A DNA stretch of 64,000 bases. It comes from Streptomyces sp. NRRL F-6676. Lineage in GTDB: Bacteria > Actinomycetota > Actinomycetes > Streptomycetales > Streptomycetaceae. The stretch lies in assembly GCF_000725625.1 (NCBI RefSeq), contig NZ_JOHS01000009.1, positions 1-64,000 of the forward strand, written 5' to 3'. Under the pieces are notes generated by a model. It ran no database searches and had not been told where the DNA came from. It saw only the letters and a program-made list of their open reading frames with translations. The first letter of the stretch is position 1. The number at the start of each line of letters is the position of its first letter. Made by a program: the position numbers and the translations under genes. Shown one piece after another: positions 44,498-52,750 of the stretch.

Positions 44498-47236
44498 TCA
44501 GACGGGCGCGCCCTGGGCGGACCGCCGGGCCTCCACCCGGGCGAACACCTCCGTCCCTGTGCTGTCGTCGGTTGTCCCGGTGAGCAGATAGGCCTGCGCC
44601 CTGCCCACGTGGAAGTACATGCCGTGCAGTTCGAGCGCGCCCTCGCGCAGGGCGCGGGCCACGCACTCGTGCGCTCTGAGGTGCTCCAGCTGCTGCACCA
44701 CGTTGGTCAGACAGAGCTGCTCGGCGACGTCGGCGGGCTCCCCGTCGGCGAACCGTGCCCGGGGCCGGTCCTCGGCGGCCATCCGGTGCAGGCTCGGCCG
44801 CCCGTGCCGCAGCCAGCGCCCGAGCGGCGTCCTCGACGTATCGGGTGCGGCCGGCGCCTCGGCCGCCAGCAGCGCCTGCACCGCACCGCAGCCCGAGTGC
44901 CCGCAGACCGTGATGGACCGCACCCGCAGCACCTCGACCGCGTACTCGATGGCCGCCGCCACCGAATCGTCACCGCTCTCCTCGCCGGGCAGCGGCACCA
45001 GGTTGCCCACGTTGCGCACGACGAACAGGTCCCCGGGGCCGCTGGCAGTGATCATCGATGTGACGACCCGGGAGTCGGCGCAGGCGAGGAAGAGCTGCGA
45101 GGGGTTCTGCCCCTCACGGGCGAGCCGCGCCAGCTCGCCACGCACCAGGGGCGCGGTGCGGTACTGGAAGGCGCTGATGCCCCGGGCGAGCTCCTGCTGC
45201 CCGCTGGTGGGCAGACGTTTGGCGGCGGCGGGTTGTTGTCCGCTGGTAGGTGGTTGTCCGTCGGCGAGTTGCTGTCCGCTGGTGGGTGGTTGTCCGTTGG
45301 CGGGTTGTTGTCCGCTGGTGGGTGGTCGTTCGTCGGCAGGTCGCTGCCCGTCGGTGGATTGTTGTCCGTCGGCGGGTCGTCGCTCATCGGCAGGTCGTTG
45401 CCCGTCGGCGGGCTGTTGCCCGCGGGCGGTCCTGCCCTCTCCGGCGGCTCTGTCGCCCCCGGGGGCTCCGCCGTCTCCGGCGGACCCGTCGTCTCCGGGA
45501 GCTCTGTCGCTTTCGGCGGAGCTGTCGTTCCCGTCCGGCGGTGCGTCGGGCCGCGCGGCGGGTTCCGGGGCGCACCGGTGGTTGCGCCAGGGCGTCCACG
45601 GTCCGCAGTGGCACGTCGGTGCCCCGGTGGCGGTGGCGGTGGCGGTGGTGGTGGCGGCTGTGGCGGCGGTGGCCGGCTCGGCGAGCCGCGGTCCCGCCCG
45701 CCCGGTCAGCTCCACCGAGCCTCCGCGTGCGAGGTGTGTCCGGCGCCAGTCCTGTAGTGCCTCGTACGCGGCGTGGTCCATGAAGGAGCCGTCGAGCTCC
45801 ACGACCGTGTCCGCCCCCGGCGGCACCAGATGCAGGGTCCGGCTGAGCCGGGGCACGGCGAGGAACGTCAACTGCCCCCGGACACGGACGTGATGGACGC
45901 CCCCATTCTCCTCGGAACCCACCTCGTGGGTGATACGGGTACGGGTGAGCCGGTGCAGGGCGACGGCGACGGCCGCGGCGACGCCCAGGGCCACGCCCTG
46001 CAACACGCCGAGGAAGACGACGCCGGCGGTGGTGACCGCGTAGACCAGCACCTCACGGTGGCGGGTGACGGTGCGAATGTGGCGCGGGGAGACCATCTGG
46101 ATGCCGACCGCCATGACCAGCGCGGCGAGTGCGGCGAGCGGAATCAGCTCCAGGGCCGGGACCAGCAGCAGCGCGGCCACGACCATCCACATGCCGTGCA
46201 GCATCGTGGAGTTGCGGCTGACCGCTCCCGCGCGCACGTTGGCCGTGGAGCGGACGGCGACTCCCGCGAGAGGCAGCCCGCCGAGAGCGCCGGAGAGGAT
46301 GTTCCCGGCGCCCTGACCGAGCAGTTCCCGGTCGAGGTCGGAGCGGTCCACGTGCGCGTGGGTGCCGGTGCGGGAGGCGACCAGCTTGTCCACCGCGACC
46401 GCGCCGAGCAGGGACTGCACGCTGCACACCAGCGTGATGGTGAGGACGGCGGCGACGAGGCCGAGCACCGGGCCGTCCGGGAATCCGGCCAGCGCGTGGC
46501 TGCGCCAGGAGGGCAGTTCGACCCTGGGCAGGGTGAGCGCGGTCAGCGCGGCGGTCGTGGTGGCCGCGGCCACGGCGACAAGTGGGGCGGGGACCACCCG
46601 CAGCAGGCGTCCGGCCCGGCCCGGGAGCCGCGGCCAGAGCAGCAGCAGGCCCAGGGTGAGGACGCTCATCGACAGCGCGGCCGGATCCAGGTGGGCGATC
46701 TGGACGGGCAGTGCGCGCAGGTTGTCCAGGACGGCGCTCTGTGGGGTGCCGCCGAGCACGATGTGCACCTGGGCGACGGCGATGGTCACCCCGATGCCGG
46801 CGAGCATGCCGTGCACGATCGCGGGGCTGACCGCGAGCGCCGTACGGGCCACGCGCAGGCAGCCGAGGAGGAGTTGGGCGCCTCCGGCGAGGACGGTGAT
46901 GGCGCAGGTGGCGCGCCATCCGTAGCGCTGGATGAGGTCGGCGGTGACCACGGTGAGCCCGGCGGCCGGGCCGCTGACCTGAAGCGGGGAGCCGCCCAGC
47001 CGGCCGGTGACGATGCCGCCGACGGCCGCGGCCACCAGACCGGCCTGCAAGGGGGCGCCGGTGGCGAGGGCGATGCCCAGGGAAAGGGGGAGGGCGATCA
47101 GAAAGACCGCGATCGAGGCCGACAGATCGACTCCGGCGATGCGGAACCGGCGGGGCGCGGGTGGGGGGCTGTGCGGTGGATGGGTGCGCCGGGTGTGGCT
47201 CGGGTCGGTGGCGCGGGTGGGCAGGCAAGCTGACAT
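44498..47236 (-). CDS. SulP anion transporter - STAS - beta carbonic anhydrase fusion
   Basis: 912 residues. About ten to twelve membrane helices form the SulP transporter (residues 40-450: AVFLIALPLSLGIALATGAP, GPAAGLTVVTADLIQRYG, GLPLAGVAVRSTANVRAGA). A short STAS domain follows (VRGQLTFLAVPRLSRTLHL, VVELDGSFMDHAAYEAL), then a Ser/Gly/Gln-rich linker with hexapeptide repeats. The last 205 residues are a beta-type carbonic anhydrase with the zinc ligands C-A-D-S-R and H-S-G-C-G. Likely a bicarbonate transporter with a tethered enzyme that converts CO2 and bicarbonate. GGAGGAG nine bases before the ATG. Confidence 0.92.
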   Translation of the reverse strand: MSACLPTRATDPSHTRRTHPPHSPPPAPRRFRIAGVDLSASIAVFLIALPLSLGIALATGAPLQAGLVAAAVGGIVTGRLGGSPLQVSGPAAGLTVVTADLIQRYGWRATCAITVLAGGAQLLLGCLRVARTALAVSPAIVHGMLAGIGVTIAVAQVHIVLGGTPQSAVLDNLRALPVQIAHLDPAALSMSVLTLGLLLLWPRLPGRAGRLLRVVPAPLVAVAAATTTAALTALTLPRVELPSWRSHALAGFPDGPVLGLVAAVLTITLVCSVQSLLGAVAVDKLVASRTGTHAHVDRSDLDRELLGQGAGNILSGALGGLPLAGVAVRSTANVRAGAVSRNSTMLHGMWMVVAALLLVPALELIPLAALAALVMAVGIQMVSPRHIRTVTRHREVLVYAVTTAGVVFLGVLQGVALGVAAAVAVALHRLTRTRITHEVGSEENGGVHHVRVRGQLTFLAVPRLSRTLHLVPPGADTVVELDGSFMDHAAYEALQDWRRTHLARGGSVELTGRAGPRLAEPATAATAATTTATATATGAPTCHCGPWTPWRNHRCAPEPAARPDAPPDGNDSSAESDRAPGDDGSAGDGGAPGGDRAAGEGRTARGQQPADGQRPADERRPADGQQSTDGQRPADERPPTSGQQPANGQPPTSGQQLADGQPPTSGQQPAAAKRLPTSGQQELARGISAFQYRTAPLVRGELARLAREGQNPSQLFLACADSRVVTSMITASGPGDLFVVRNVGNLVPLPGEESGDDSVAAAIEYAVEVLRVRSITVCGHSGCGAVQALLAAEAPAAPDTSRTPLGRWLRHGRPSLHRMAAEDRPRARFADGEPADVAEQLCLTNVVQQLEHLRAHECVARALREGALELHGMYFHVGRAQAYLLTGTTDDSTGTEVFARVEARRSAQGAPV
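45215..45430. repeat. 18-bp coding repeats in the SulP-carbonic anhydrase linker
   Basis: Ten or more 18-base units coding P-A-D-G-Q-Q, P-T-S-G-Q-Q or P-A-D-E-R-P variants in tandem. On the plus strand they look like alternating GTCCGCTGGTGGGTGGTT and GTCCGTCGGCGGGTTGTT. All keep the frame. Unit number is likely to vary between strains. Confidence 0.85.
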
Positions 47237-47533
47237 GGGTCCCGTCTCCTCCGTGTGGGCGTACAGCGAGGGAATTACCAAGACTCGGCAAATCGACAGT
47301 AATGCGAAGTAAAAAAAGAGTAGCCGGAATCCGAGCAAGTGGCGCAATAAGTCACTCTTGCGGGTTAACCGGCAATTTCATCGGCTTGTCATACAAATTC
47401 CTTCGAAGCCCCGTGCGACCTTGACCGGGCTGTTCGCGTGCGCGGTTTTCCGCCCGTATGGCCTCCCCGCCGTACGGGCGCCGCGCCACGCCCGACCGGC
47501 CTTGCCCCGAACGAAGGAAGAAGGTGGGCGGAG
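47237..47533. promoter_or_regulatory. AT-rich divergent promoter island (SulP gene / lipoprotein)
   Basis: About 300 bases with a clear drop in GC between 47265 and 47410, including AAGTAAAAAAAGAGTAG and AATTTCATCGG-type sequence, very unlike the genes around it. No gene is seen. It is the natural promoter zone for both divergent genes; I did not fix -10/-35 boxes. Confidence 0.5.
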
Positions 47534-48862
47534 ATGGCCGCCACCCAGAAAATCGCCGCGGGCGTCGCACTCGCCGCGGCCTGTGCCACCGCGGTCGCCG
47601 GCTGCGCGACCGACACCACCCACGCCCCGCCCGGGGGACACGCCTCCGGCGCCGCGAAGAGCCACGGTGCCTCCGGCGAGAAAAAGGGCGCCGGCGCACC
47701 GGCCGCGCCCGGCAGCGTGCTCCGCCCGATCGGCGACGGCTCCACCGCCTACACCGGCGCGCAGCCCCACCTGCCCAGACCCGAGCGGCTGAAGCCGGGC
47801 CAGAAGCCCCCACAGTTCGTGGTCTTCTCCTGGGACGGCGCGGGGGAGGACAGCCAGAAGCTGTTCTCGCACTTCCGCGAGGTCGCCAAGGAAAACAACG
47901 CGAACATGACGTTCTTCCTCAGCGGGGTGTACATGCTCCCGGAGGAGAAGCGCGACCTGTACCGGCCGCCGCAGCACGAGGCCGGCCGCTCGGACATCGG
48001 CTTCAACGACGAGCAGGGCATCCGGGACACCGCCACCCAGGCGCGTCTGGCGTGGTTGGAGGGCAACGAGATCGGAACCCACTTCAACGGCCACTTCTGC
48101 GGACCCGACGGCGGGGTCGGTACATGGTCGGTCGACGAGTGGAAGTCGGAGATCACCCAGGCCAAGTCGTTCGTGAAGTCCTGGAAGACCAACGCCCCCG
48201 CTCTGAAGAACCTCCCCCCGCTGCCCTTCGACTACGACAAGGAGCTCATCGGCGCCCGCACCCCCTGCCTGGAGGGTCAGAAGAACTTCATGAAGGCGGC
48301 CCGGGACCTGGGCTTCCGCTACGACAGCTCCGGCGTCAACGAGCAGGTGTGGCCCGCCAAGAAGGAGGGCCTGTGGGACCTGTCCATGCAGCTCGTGCCC
48401 TTCCCCGGGCACACGTACCAACAGCTCACCATGGACTACAACTTCATGGTCAACCAGTCGGGCACCCGCACCCAGGGCGACCCCGACAAGCGGGAGATGT
48501 GGGGCGACCAGATGCGCGACGGCCTCCTCAAGGGCTTCGACCGCGCCTACAACGGCAACCGCGCACCTCTGGTCGTCGGCAACCACTTCGAGTCCTGGAA
48601 CGGCGGCACCTATATGCGCGCCGTCCAGGAGGTCGTCGAAAACGTCTGCGACAAGCCCGAGGTGCGGTGCGTCTCCTTCCGCCAGCTGGCCGACTGGCTG
48701 GACGCGCAGGACCCCACGGTGCTCGCCAAGCTGCGCGGACTGAAGGTCGGCGAGGCGCCGAAGGCGGGCTGGGCCTCCTTCCTGTCGGACCGGCCCGCCC
48801 CGGCACCGAAGGGAGTGCCCGGAGCCCCGGCGGAGAAGGGCGAGCGCAAGAGCGAGGGGTAG
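47534..48862 (+). CDS. Polysaccharide-deacetylase-like lipoprotein
   Basis: 442 residues. A lipoprotein signal (KIAAGVALAAACATAVAGC, lipobox A-V-A-G-C) is followed by a Gly/Ser/Lys-rich linker. The domain starts PQFVVFSWDGAGEDSQKLF, with Asp where NodB-fold deacetylases have their first catalytic residue (FSWDG in place of TFDDG). NNANMTFFLSGVYML and GNEIGTHFNGHFC follow, with the H-x3-H metal pair. HFE in VVGNHFESWNGG may complete the site. Predicted cell-wall or exopolysaccharide deacetylase anchored outside the membrane. ATG after GGGCGGAG. Confidence 0.85.
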   Translation: MAATQKIAAGVALAAACATAVAGCATDTTHAPPGGHASGAAKSHGASGEKKGAGAPAAPGSVLRPIGDGSTAYTGAQPHLPRPERLKPGQKPPQFVVFSWDGAGEDSQKLFSHFREVAKENNANMTFFLSGVYMLPEEKRDLYRPPQHEAGRSDIGFNDEQGIRDTATQARLAWLEGNEIGTHFNGHFCGPDGGVGTWSVDEWKSEITQAKSFVKSWKTNAPALKNLPPLPFDYDKELIGARTPCLEGQKNFMKAARDLGFRYDSSGVNEQVWPAKKEGLWDLSMQLVPFPGHTYQQLTMDYNFMVNQSGTRTQGDPDKREMWGDQMRDGLLKGFDRAYNGNRAPLVVGNHFESWNGGTYMRAVQEVVENVCDKPEVRCVSFRQLADWLDAQDPTVLAKLRGLKVGEAPKAGWASFLSDRPAPAPKGVPGAPAEKGERKSEG

Positions 48863-48991
48863 GCGCCCGCACCACGCGCCGGCGTCCGCGCCGCCGCGTA
48901 GGCGCCCGGGCCACCGTGCCGGACGCACCGTGCCGGACGCCTGGATCACCCCGCCGGACGCCCGGGACGCCCGGGCGTCCCAGGCGTCCCA

Positions 48992-49019
48992 GGCGTGAAG
49001 AAGGCCACTCCTTCACGCC
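48992..49019. terminator. Hairpin before the Fic-like gene
   Basis: GGCGTGAAG (48992-49000) pairs with CTTCACGCC (49011-49019). The DNA before it (48880-48990) repeats CGTGCCGGACG and GACGCCCGGG motifs. It probably ends the lipoprotein transcript. Confidence 0.55.
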
Positions 49020-49040
49020 CGGGCGCCCCGGGTGCGTAGG

Positions 49041-49060
49041 GTCGTACTCATGAGTACGAC
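49041..49060. promoter_or_regulatory. 20-bp perfect palindrome centred on a start codon
   Basis: GTCGTACTCATGAGTACGAC is identical to its reverse complement, and its central ATG is the start of the Fic-like gene. A -10-like TAGGGT lies seven bases before the ATG, which suggests a leaderless transcript; the palindrome then covers the transcription start and first codons. Confidence 0.65.
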
Positions 49061-49871
49061 AGGTGCGCCCGCCGATCCGCTCGCCGCCCTCGCCACGCTG
49101 CCGGGCGTGCCCGAGGCCGTGGAATCCGTGCGCAAGGCAGTGGACCGGGTCTACGGGCACCGGATCATGCGGCGCCGCAGCAACGAGATCACCTCCGAGG
49201 CCGCGCTGCGCGGCGCCCGCGGCTCGGCGGCGCTGTCCGGCGCCGACTGGGCGCTCGAGGAGGTGCGCAGGCGCACCGACTTCGGCGACGGCGACGCCCG
49301 TACGGTCGGTGCGGCGCTGCGGGTGACCGCGGAGGCCGGGCAACTGCTGTCCATCTGGCGGCAGTCGCCCCTGCGGGTGCTGGCGCGGCTGCACCTGGTG
49401 GCGGCCGCGAGCAAGGAGGACGAGGTCGGACGGCCCCGCCGGGACGGCGAGCCGGTCGACGAGCCGCTCGTCGAACTGCCGCTCCCGGGCGCCGCCGAGA
49501 TCTCGGGCCGTCTGGACGGGCTCTCGGAGCTGGTCATCGCCGGCGGCTCGGCGCCCGCCCTGGTCACGGCGGCCGTGGTCCACGGCGAGCTGGTCGCCCT
49601 GCGGCCGTTCGGCTCGTACAACGGCGTCGTCGCGCGCGCGGCGGAGCGCATCGCGCTGGTCGGCAGCGGTCTGGACCCCAAGGCGGTGTGCCCGTCGGAG
49701 GCCGGCCACGCCGAGCTGGGCCGGGCGGCGTACGTCGCGGCCCTGAAGGGGTACGTCAGCGGCACCCCGGAGGGCATGGCCGCGTGGATCACCCACTGCG
49801 GACGGGCCGTCGAACTGGGCGCCCGGGAGTCGACAGCGGTGTGCGAGGCCCTCCAGCGCGGGGCGGCGTAG
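49050..49871 (+). CDS. Fic-like fold protein with altered motif
   Basis: 273 residues, mostly helical. Near residue 180 is ALVTAAVVHGELVALRPFGSYNGVVARAAERI. This aligns with the Fic signature H-P-F-x-D-G-N-G-R-x-x-R, but the catalytic His is Arg (L-R-P-F), and the G-N-G-R loop is Y-N-G-V. The N-terminal part (RRRSNEITSEAALRGARGSAALSG) resembles the inhibitory S/T-x-x-x-E/D-x-x-x region common in Fic regulators. It is probably not an AMP-transferase in the classical sense. No ribosome site but a -10-like box very close, consistent with leaderless translation. Confidence 0.7.
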   Translation: MSTTGAPADPLAALATLPGVPEAVESVRKAVDRVYGHRIMRRRSNEITSEAALRGARGSAALSGADWALEEVRRRTDFGDGDARTVGAALRVTAEAGQLLSIWRQSPLRVLARLHLVAAASKEDEVGRPRRDGEPVDEPLVELPLPGAAEISGRLDGLSELVIAGGSAPALVTAAVVHGELVALRPFGSYNGVVARAAERIALVGSGLDPKAVCPSEAGHAELGRAAYVAALKGYVSGTPEGMAAWITHCGRAVELGARESTAVCEALQRGAA

Positions 49872-50296
49872 CCGCGGGACGCCGTTTTCCGCAGGTGCGC
49901 CTGCCGCCCGTTTCATGACCTTTTGAAGGTAAAAGTAAAGAAGCGGGGACTCCACTTCCCCTTGTCCGGGTCCAGTAGTACAAAGGACTCAACGGACCGC
50001 GAGACCGAAGGACATCCGCGAGGATCCCCTTTCGTAACGCTGTTGGTCCCACGGACCGCGCATGGACATCGGGCACCCACGCGACGTCGACCCGTCGATT
50101 ACGGGCCAGCCGCACCAGGTGACGGGCGAAGTTCCCGACCTGATGGGCAACATATCGAGGACGCTTGGTAACCCGGCGCCCATGCCAGCGGCGGTACGAA
50201 TTTCGTACCGCCGCACTTTGTCGTCCACTTGCTGTCCGCGCCTTTTGTCTGCGCGTCGCGAACCAGGACCAGGACCAGGACCCGGACCCGGACGCG
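49872..50296. other. 425-base spacer after the Fic-like gene
   Basis: No gene that I can support. A low-GC stretch AAGGTAAAAGTAAAGAAG at about 49926-49943 begins an open plus-strand frame (TTG start, 82 codons) with unusual composition. The minus strand from 50180 to 49910 is also open over 85 codons (RYVAHQVGNFARHLVRLARN and later WVPDVHARSVG), which looks somewhat protein-like but has no start with a ribosome site. Contains the palindrome at 50188. Confidence 0.4.
50188..50214. terminator. 27-base palindrome downstream of the HAD gene
   Basis: Thirteen-base arms GCGGCGGTACGAA and TTCGTACCGCCGC around a single T. It follows the HAD gene stop by 83 bases on the minus strand, with ACAAAGTGC beside it. 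Terminator or operator; its GTACGA/TCGTAC core recurs at 49041 and 51419. Confidence 0.6.
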
Positions 50297-51130
50297 TCAG
50301 GCGGTCGCCGCGCGCCGTCTGCTGGCGTACCAGACGAGTCCCGCCGTGGCCGCCGCCGCTCCCACCGCCGCCATCGCGACCAGGGCCGGCCGCGGCGGCA
50401 CGGAGAACCCGGGCAGCCGCTGCTTGAGCCGCACCGGCCGGTGGAAGTCGAGCACCGGCCAGCCGCGGGTGACCGCCTCGCGGCGCAGCGCCCGGTCGGG
50501 GTTGACCGCGTGCGGGTGCCCCACGGACTCCAGCATCGGGACATCGGTCGCCGAGTCGCTGTACGCGTAGCAGCGGGCGAGGTCGTACCCCTCGGAGGCG
50601 GCCAGCTCGCGCACCGCCTCCGCCTTGGTCGGGCCGTACGCGTAGTACTCCACCTCGCCGGTGAAACAGCCGTCCTCGCCCACCACCATCCGGGTTGCCA
50701 CGACCCGGTCCGCGCCGAGCAGTTCCCCGATGGGCTCGACCACCTCCGCCCCGGAGGTGGAGACGATGACGACATCGCGCCCGGCCGTGTGGTGCTCCTC
50801 GATGAGCGAGGCGGCCTCGTCGTAGATGATCGGGTCGATGAGGTCGTGCAGCGTCTCGGCGACGATCTCCTTCACCTGCCGGACGTTCCAGCCCCGGCAG
50901 AGCGCGGACAGGTACTGCCGCATGCGCTCCATCTGGTCGTGGTCCGCGCCGCCGGCCAGGAAGACGAACTGGGCATAGGCGGTGCGCAGGACGGCCCTGC
51001 GGTTGATCAGGCCGCCCTGGTAGAACGACTTGCTGAAGGTGAGCGTGCTCGACTTCGCAATGACCGTCTTGTCCAGGTCAAAGAAGGCCGCTGTGCGGGG
51101 CGAGGAGTGCTTTTCCACGGGCCCGAGCAT
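50297..51130 (-). CDS. HAD-family phosphatase (SerB-like) with C-terminal membrane helix
   Basis: 277 residues. HAD motif I FFDLDKTVIAKSST (D-x-D), motif II VVIVSTSGAEVVEP (hSTS), motif III Lys in YGPTKAEAV, motif IV CYAYSDSATDVPMLESVG. A helical cap holds FSKSFYQGGLINRRAVLRTAY. The last 30 residues form a membrane helix (PALVAMAAVGAAAATAGLVWYASR). This is the HAD-IB group that includes phosphoserine- and lipid-phosphatase-like enzymes. In Streptomyces it neighbours the Tad operon; some relatives are called differentiation-associated. Substrate unknown. Confidence 0.9.
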   Translation of the reverse strand: MLGPVEKHSSPRTAAFFDLDKTVIAKSSTLTFSKSFYQGGLINRRAVLRTAYAQFVFLAGGADHDQMERMRQYLSALCRGWNVRQVKEIVAETLHDLIDPIIYDEAASLIEEHHTAGRDVVIVSTSGAEVVEPIGELLGADRVVATRMVVGEDGCFTGEVEYYAYGPTKAEAVRELAASEGYDLARCYAYSDSATDVPMLESVGHPHAVNPDRALRREAVTRGWPVLDFHRPVRLKQRLPGFSVPPRPALVAMAAVGAAAATAGLVWYASRRRAATA

Positions 51131-51229
51131 ATGCGCCCACCATTCGGGCTAGCGTGGGGCGCGGCTGGTTTGCCTGAGAGGGCCTTCGGGTACACCATGG
51201 AAGTCACGGATCGTTCGCGACCGTGCTAA

Positions 51230-51303
51230 CCCGGTCCGACTCCTCCCCCCCCCGAGTCGGCCGTGGAGACGACCCCCGCTCTCCCCCCCGGCGGGGGTCG
51301 TCG
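51230..51303 (+). ncRNA. 6C small RNA
   Basis: Two hairpins with C-tract loops: CCGACTC (51236-51242) with GAGTCGG (51254-51260), whose loop has nine C, and GACGACCCCCGC (51268-51279) with GCGGGGGTCGTC (51291-51302), whose loop has seven C. This is the layout of the actinobacterial 6C RNA, which family surveys place near ParA-type genes; the next gene on this strand is the ParA-like TadZ. A GGGTTTTC run about 12 bases later may be the end of the transcript. Its 5' end is not defined, but may reach to about 51190. Function not known to me. Confidence 0.85.
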
Positions 51304-51655
51304 CATGTCCGGGTGGGTTTTCTCGTCCCTGGTCCCGTTGAGTGCACGGTCCTGTGTACGGCAGGCCAGGTGGATGTCATGTGCATGATTGGTTACCCTT
51401 GGTAGTCGCCGGGTTGCGGTACGAAAGTCGTACACCGTTCACCGGTATGGGTGAGGGCGATATCCACAATCGCCGAGTTGTTCACCGTTTTGGACCAAGA
51501 TCCACACGATTTCGGGGATCGCCTCATCGTGTTTCCAGCGCGTCCGCTCGCGGCGAGTTCGGCGGAGTTCATGGCCGGTTGTCGTTTGTCGGACGCAATG
51601 GCCGGTTCGTATCGGCGCTCGCCGTGAGAACCCGACAACGAAGGGGCTGGAGACC
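51304..51655. promoter_or_regulatory. Leader/promoter region of the Tad operon
   Basis: 350 bases, moderately AT-rich from 51370 to 51530. It holds the short palindrome GTACGA-AAG-TCGTAC (51419-51433), and the near-repeats CACCGTTCACC, TTGTTCACCGTTTTGG and CACACGATTTCGG. No gene is seen. It should contain the promoter of the Tad operon. Confidence 0.45.
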
Positions 51656-52750
51656 GTGGCGGAGACCATCGCACACGACGGAACACACCGCGCCGAGGGC
51701 CGGCAGCGCGGACCACTGATCGTCACCGAGGACAGCGAACTCCTCGACGACCTGCTGCGCCTGTGCGCGGCCGCCGGCGCGCGGCCCGAGGTGCATCCGA
51801 CGGTGCCCGAGGGGCGGGAACGCTGGGAGGCGGCGCCCCTGGTGCTGGTCGGGGACGACGCGGTGCCCCGGGTGCGCGGGGCCACCCGCAGGCGGGGGGT
51901 GGTGCTGGTCGGGCGGGACCAGGACGACTCGGGCGTGTGGCGCCGCGCGGTGGAGATCGGGGCCGACCACGTCCTCGTCCTTCCCGACGGGGAACAGTGG
52001 CTGGTGGACCGCATCGCCGACGTCACTGAGGGCGTGGGCCGCCCGGCGCTGACCGTCGGGGTGCTTGGCGGACGCGGCGGGGCCGGTGCTTCCACGCTGG
52101 CCTGCGCGCTCGCCGTCACCTCCGCCCGCGAGAACCGGCGCACCCTCCTGGTGGACGCCGACCCGCTGGGCGGCGGGCTGGACGTCCTGCTCGGCGGCGA
52201 GACGGCGCACGGTCTGCGCTGGCCCGCCTTCGCCGCCTCACGGGGCCGGGTGGGCAGCGGGGCGCTGGAGGAGTCCCTGCCCGCGCTGCACAGTCTGCGG
52301 GTGCTGAGCTGGGACCGGAGCGACGCCGTGACGGTGCCGCCGGAAGCGGTCCGCGCCGTCCTGGCCGCCGCCCGGCGACGCGGCGGCACGGTGGTCGTCG
52401 ACCTGCCGCGCCGTGTCGACGAGGGGACCGCCGAAGTGCTCGCCCAGGTCGACCTGGGGCTCCTGGTCGTCCCGGCCGAACTGCGCGCGATTGCCGCGGC
52501 CCGGCGGGTGGCGTCGGCGGCCGCCATGGTCCTGGGCGACCTCCGGGTCGCCGTGCGCGCCCCCTACGCGCCCGGGCTGGACGACCGCGAGGTGGCCCGG
52601 CTGCTGGGGCTGCCGCTGGCCGGCGAGGTGCCCACGGAGTTTCTCGCCCCGGACGGCGGCACCCCTCCGGGAGCGGCTGCCCGCGGCCCGCTCGCCCGCT
52701 TCTGCTCGGCCTTCTGGAGCCGTGCCCTGACCGGTACGGAGGCGGCATGA
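51656..52750 (+). CDS. TadZ/CpaE-like ParA ATPase (septum-site-determining type)
   Basis: 364 residues. An N-terminal receiver-like region (PLIVTEDSELLDDLLRLCAAAG, GVVLVGRDQ) is followed by a MinD/ParA fold: GVLGGRGGAGASTLACALAV near residue 135 as an atypical Walker A, without the usual G-K-S/T lysine. TLLVDADPLGGGLDVLLG and VVVDLPRR follow. In Tad systems TadZ positions the pilus machine; in actinobacteria this protein is often called Ssd. GTG start with AAGGGGCTGGAG before it. First of the Tad operon; its stop overlaps the next ATG (ATGA). Confidence 0.9.
   Translation: MAETIAHDGTHRAEGRQRGPLIVTEDSELLDDLLRLCAAAGARPEVHPTVPEGRERWEAAPLVLVGDDAVPRVRGATRRRGVVLVGRDQDDSGVWRRAVEIGADHVLVLPDGEQWLVDRIADVTEGVGRPALTVGVLGGRGGAGASTLACALAVTSARENRRTLLVDADPLGGGLDVLLGGETAHGLRWPAFAASRGRVGSGALEESLPALHSLRVLSWDRSDAVTVPPEAVRAVLAAARRRGGTVVVDLPRRVDEGTAEVLAQVDLGLLVVPAELRAIAAARRVASAAAMVLGDLRVAVRAPYAPGLDDREVARLLGLPLAGEVPTEFLAPDGGTPPGAAARGPLARFCSAFWSRALTGTEAA

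Noticed and set aside
49923..50171. 82-codon plus-strand ORF after the Fic-like gene
   Set aside because: TTG start without a ribosome site, no recognised family, and an equally open frame on the other strand; listed only as a spacer observation.
50188..50214. parS partition site
   Set aside because: The sequence lacks the GTTTCACGTGAAAC core used by Streptomyces ParB.
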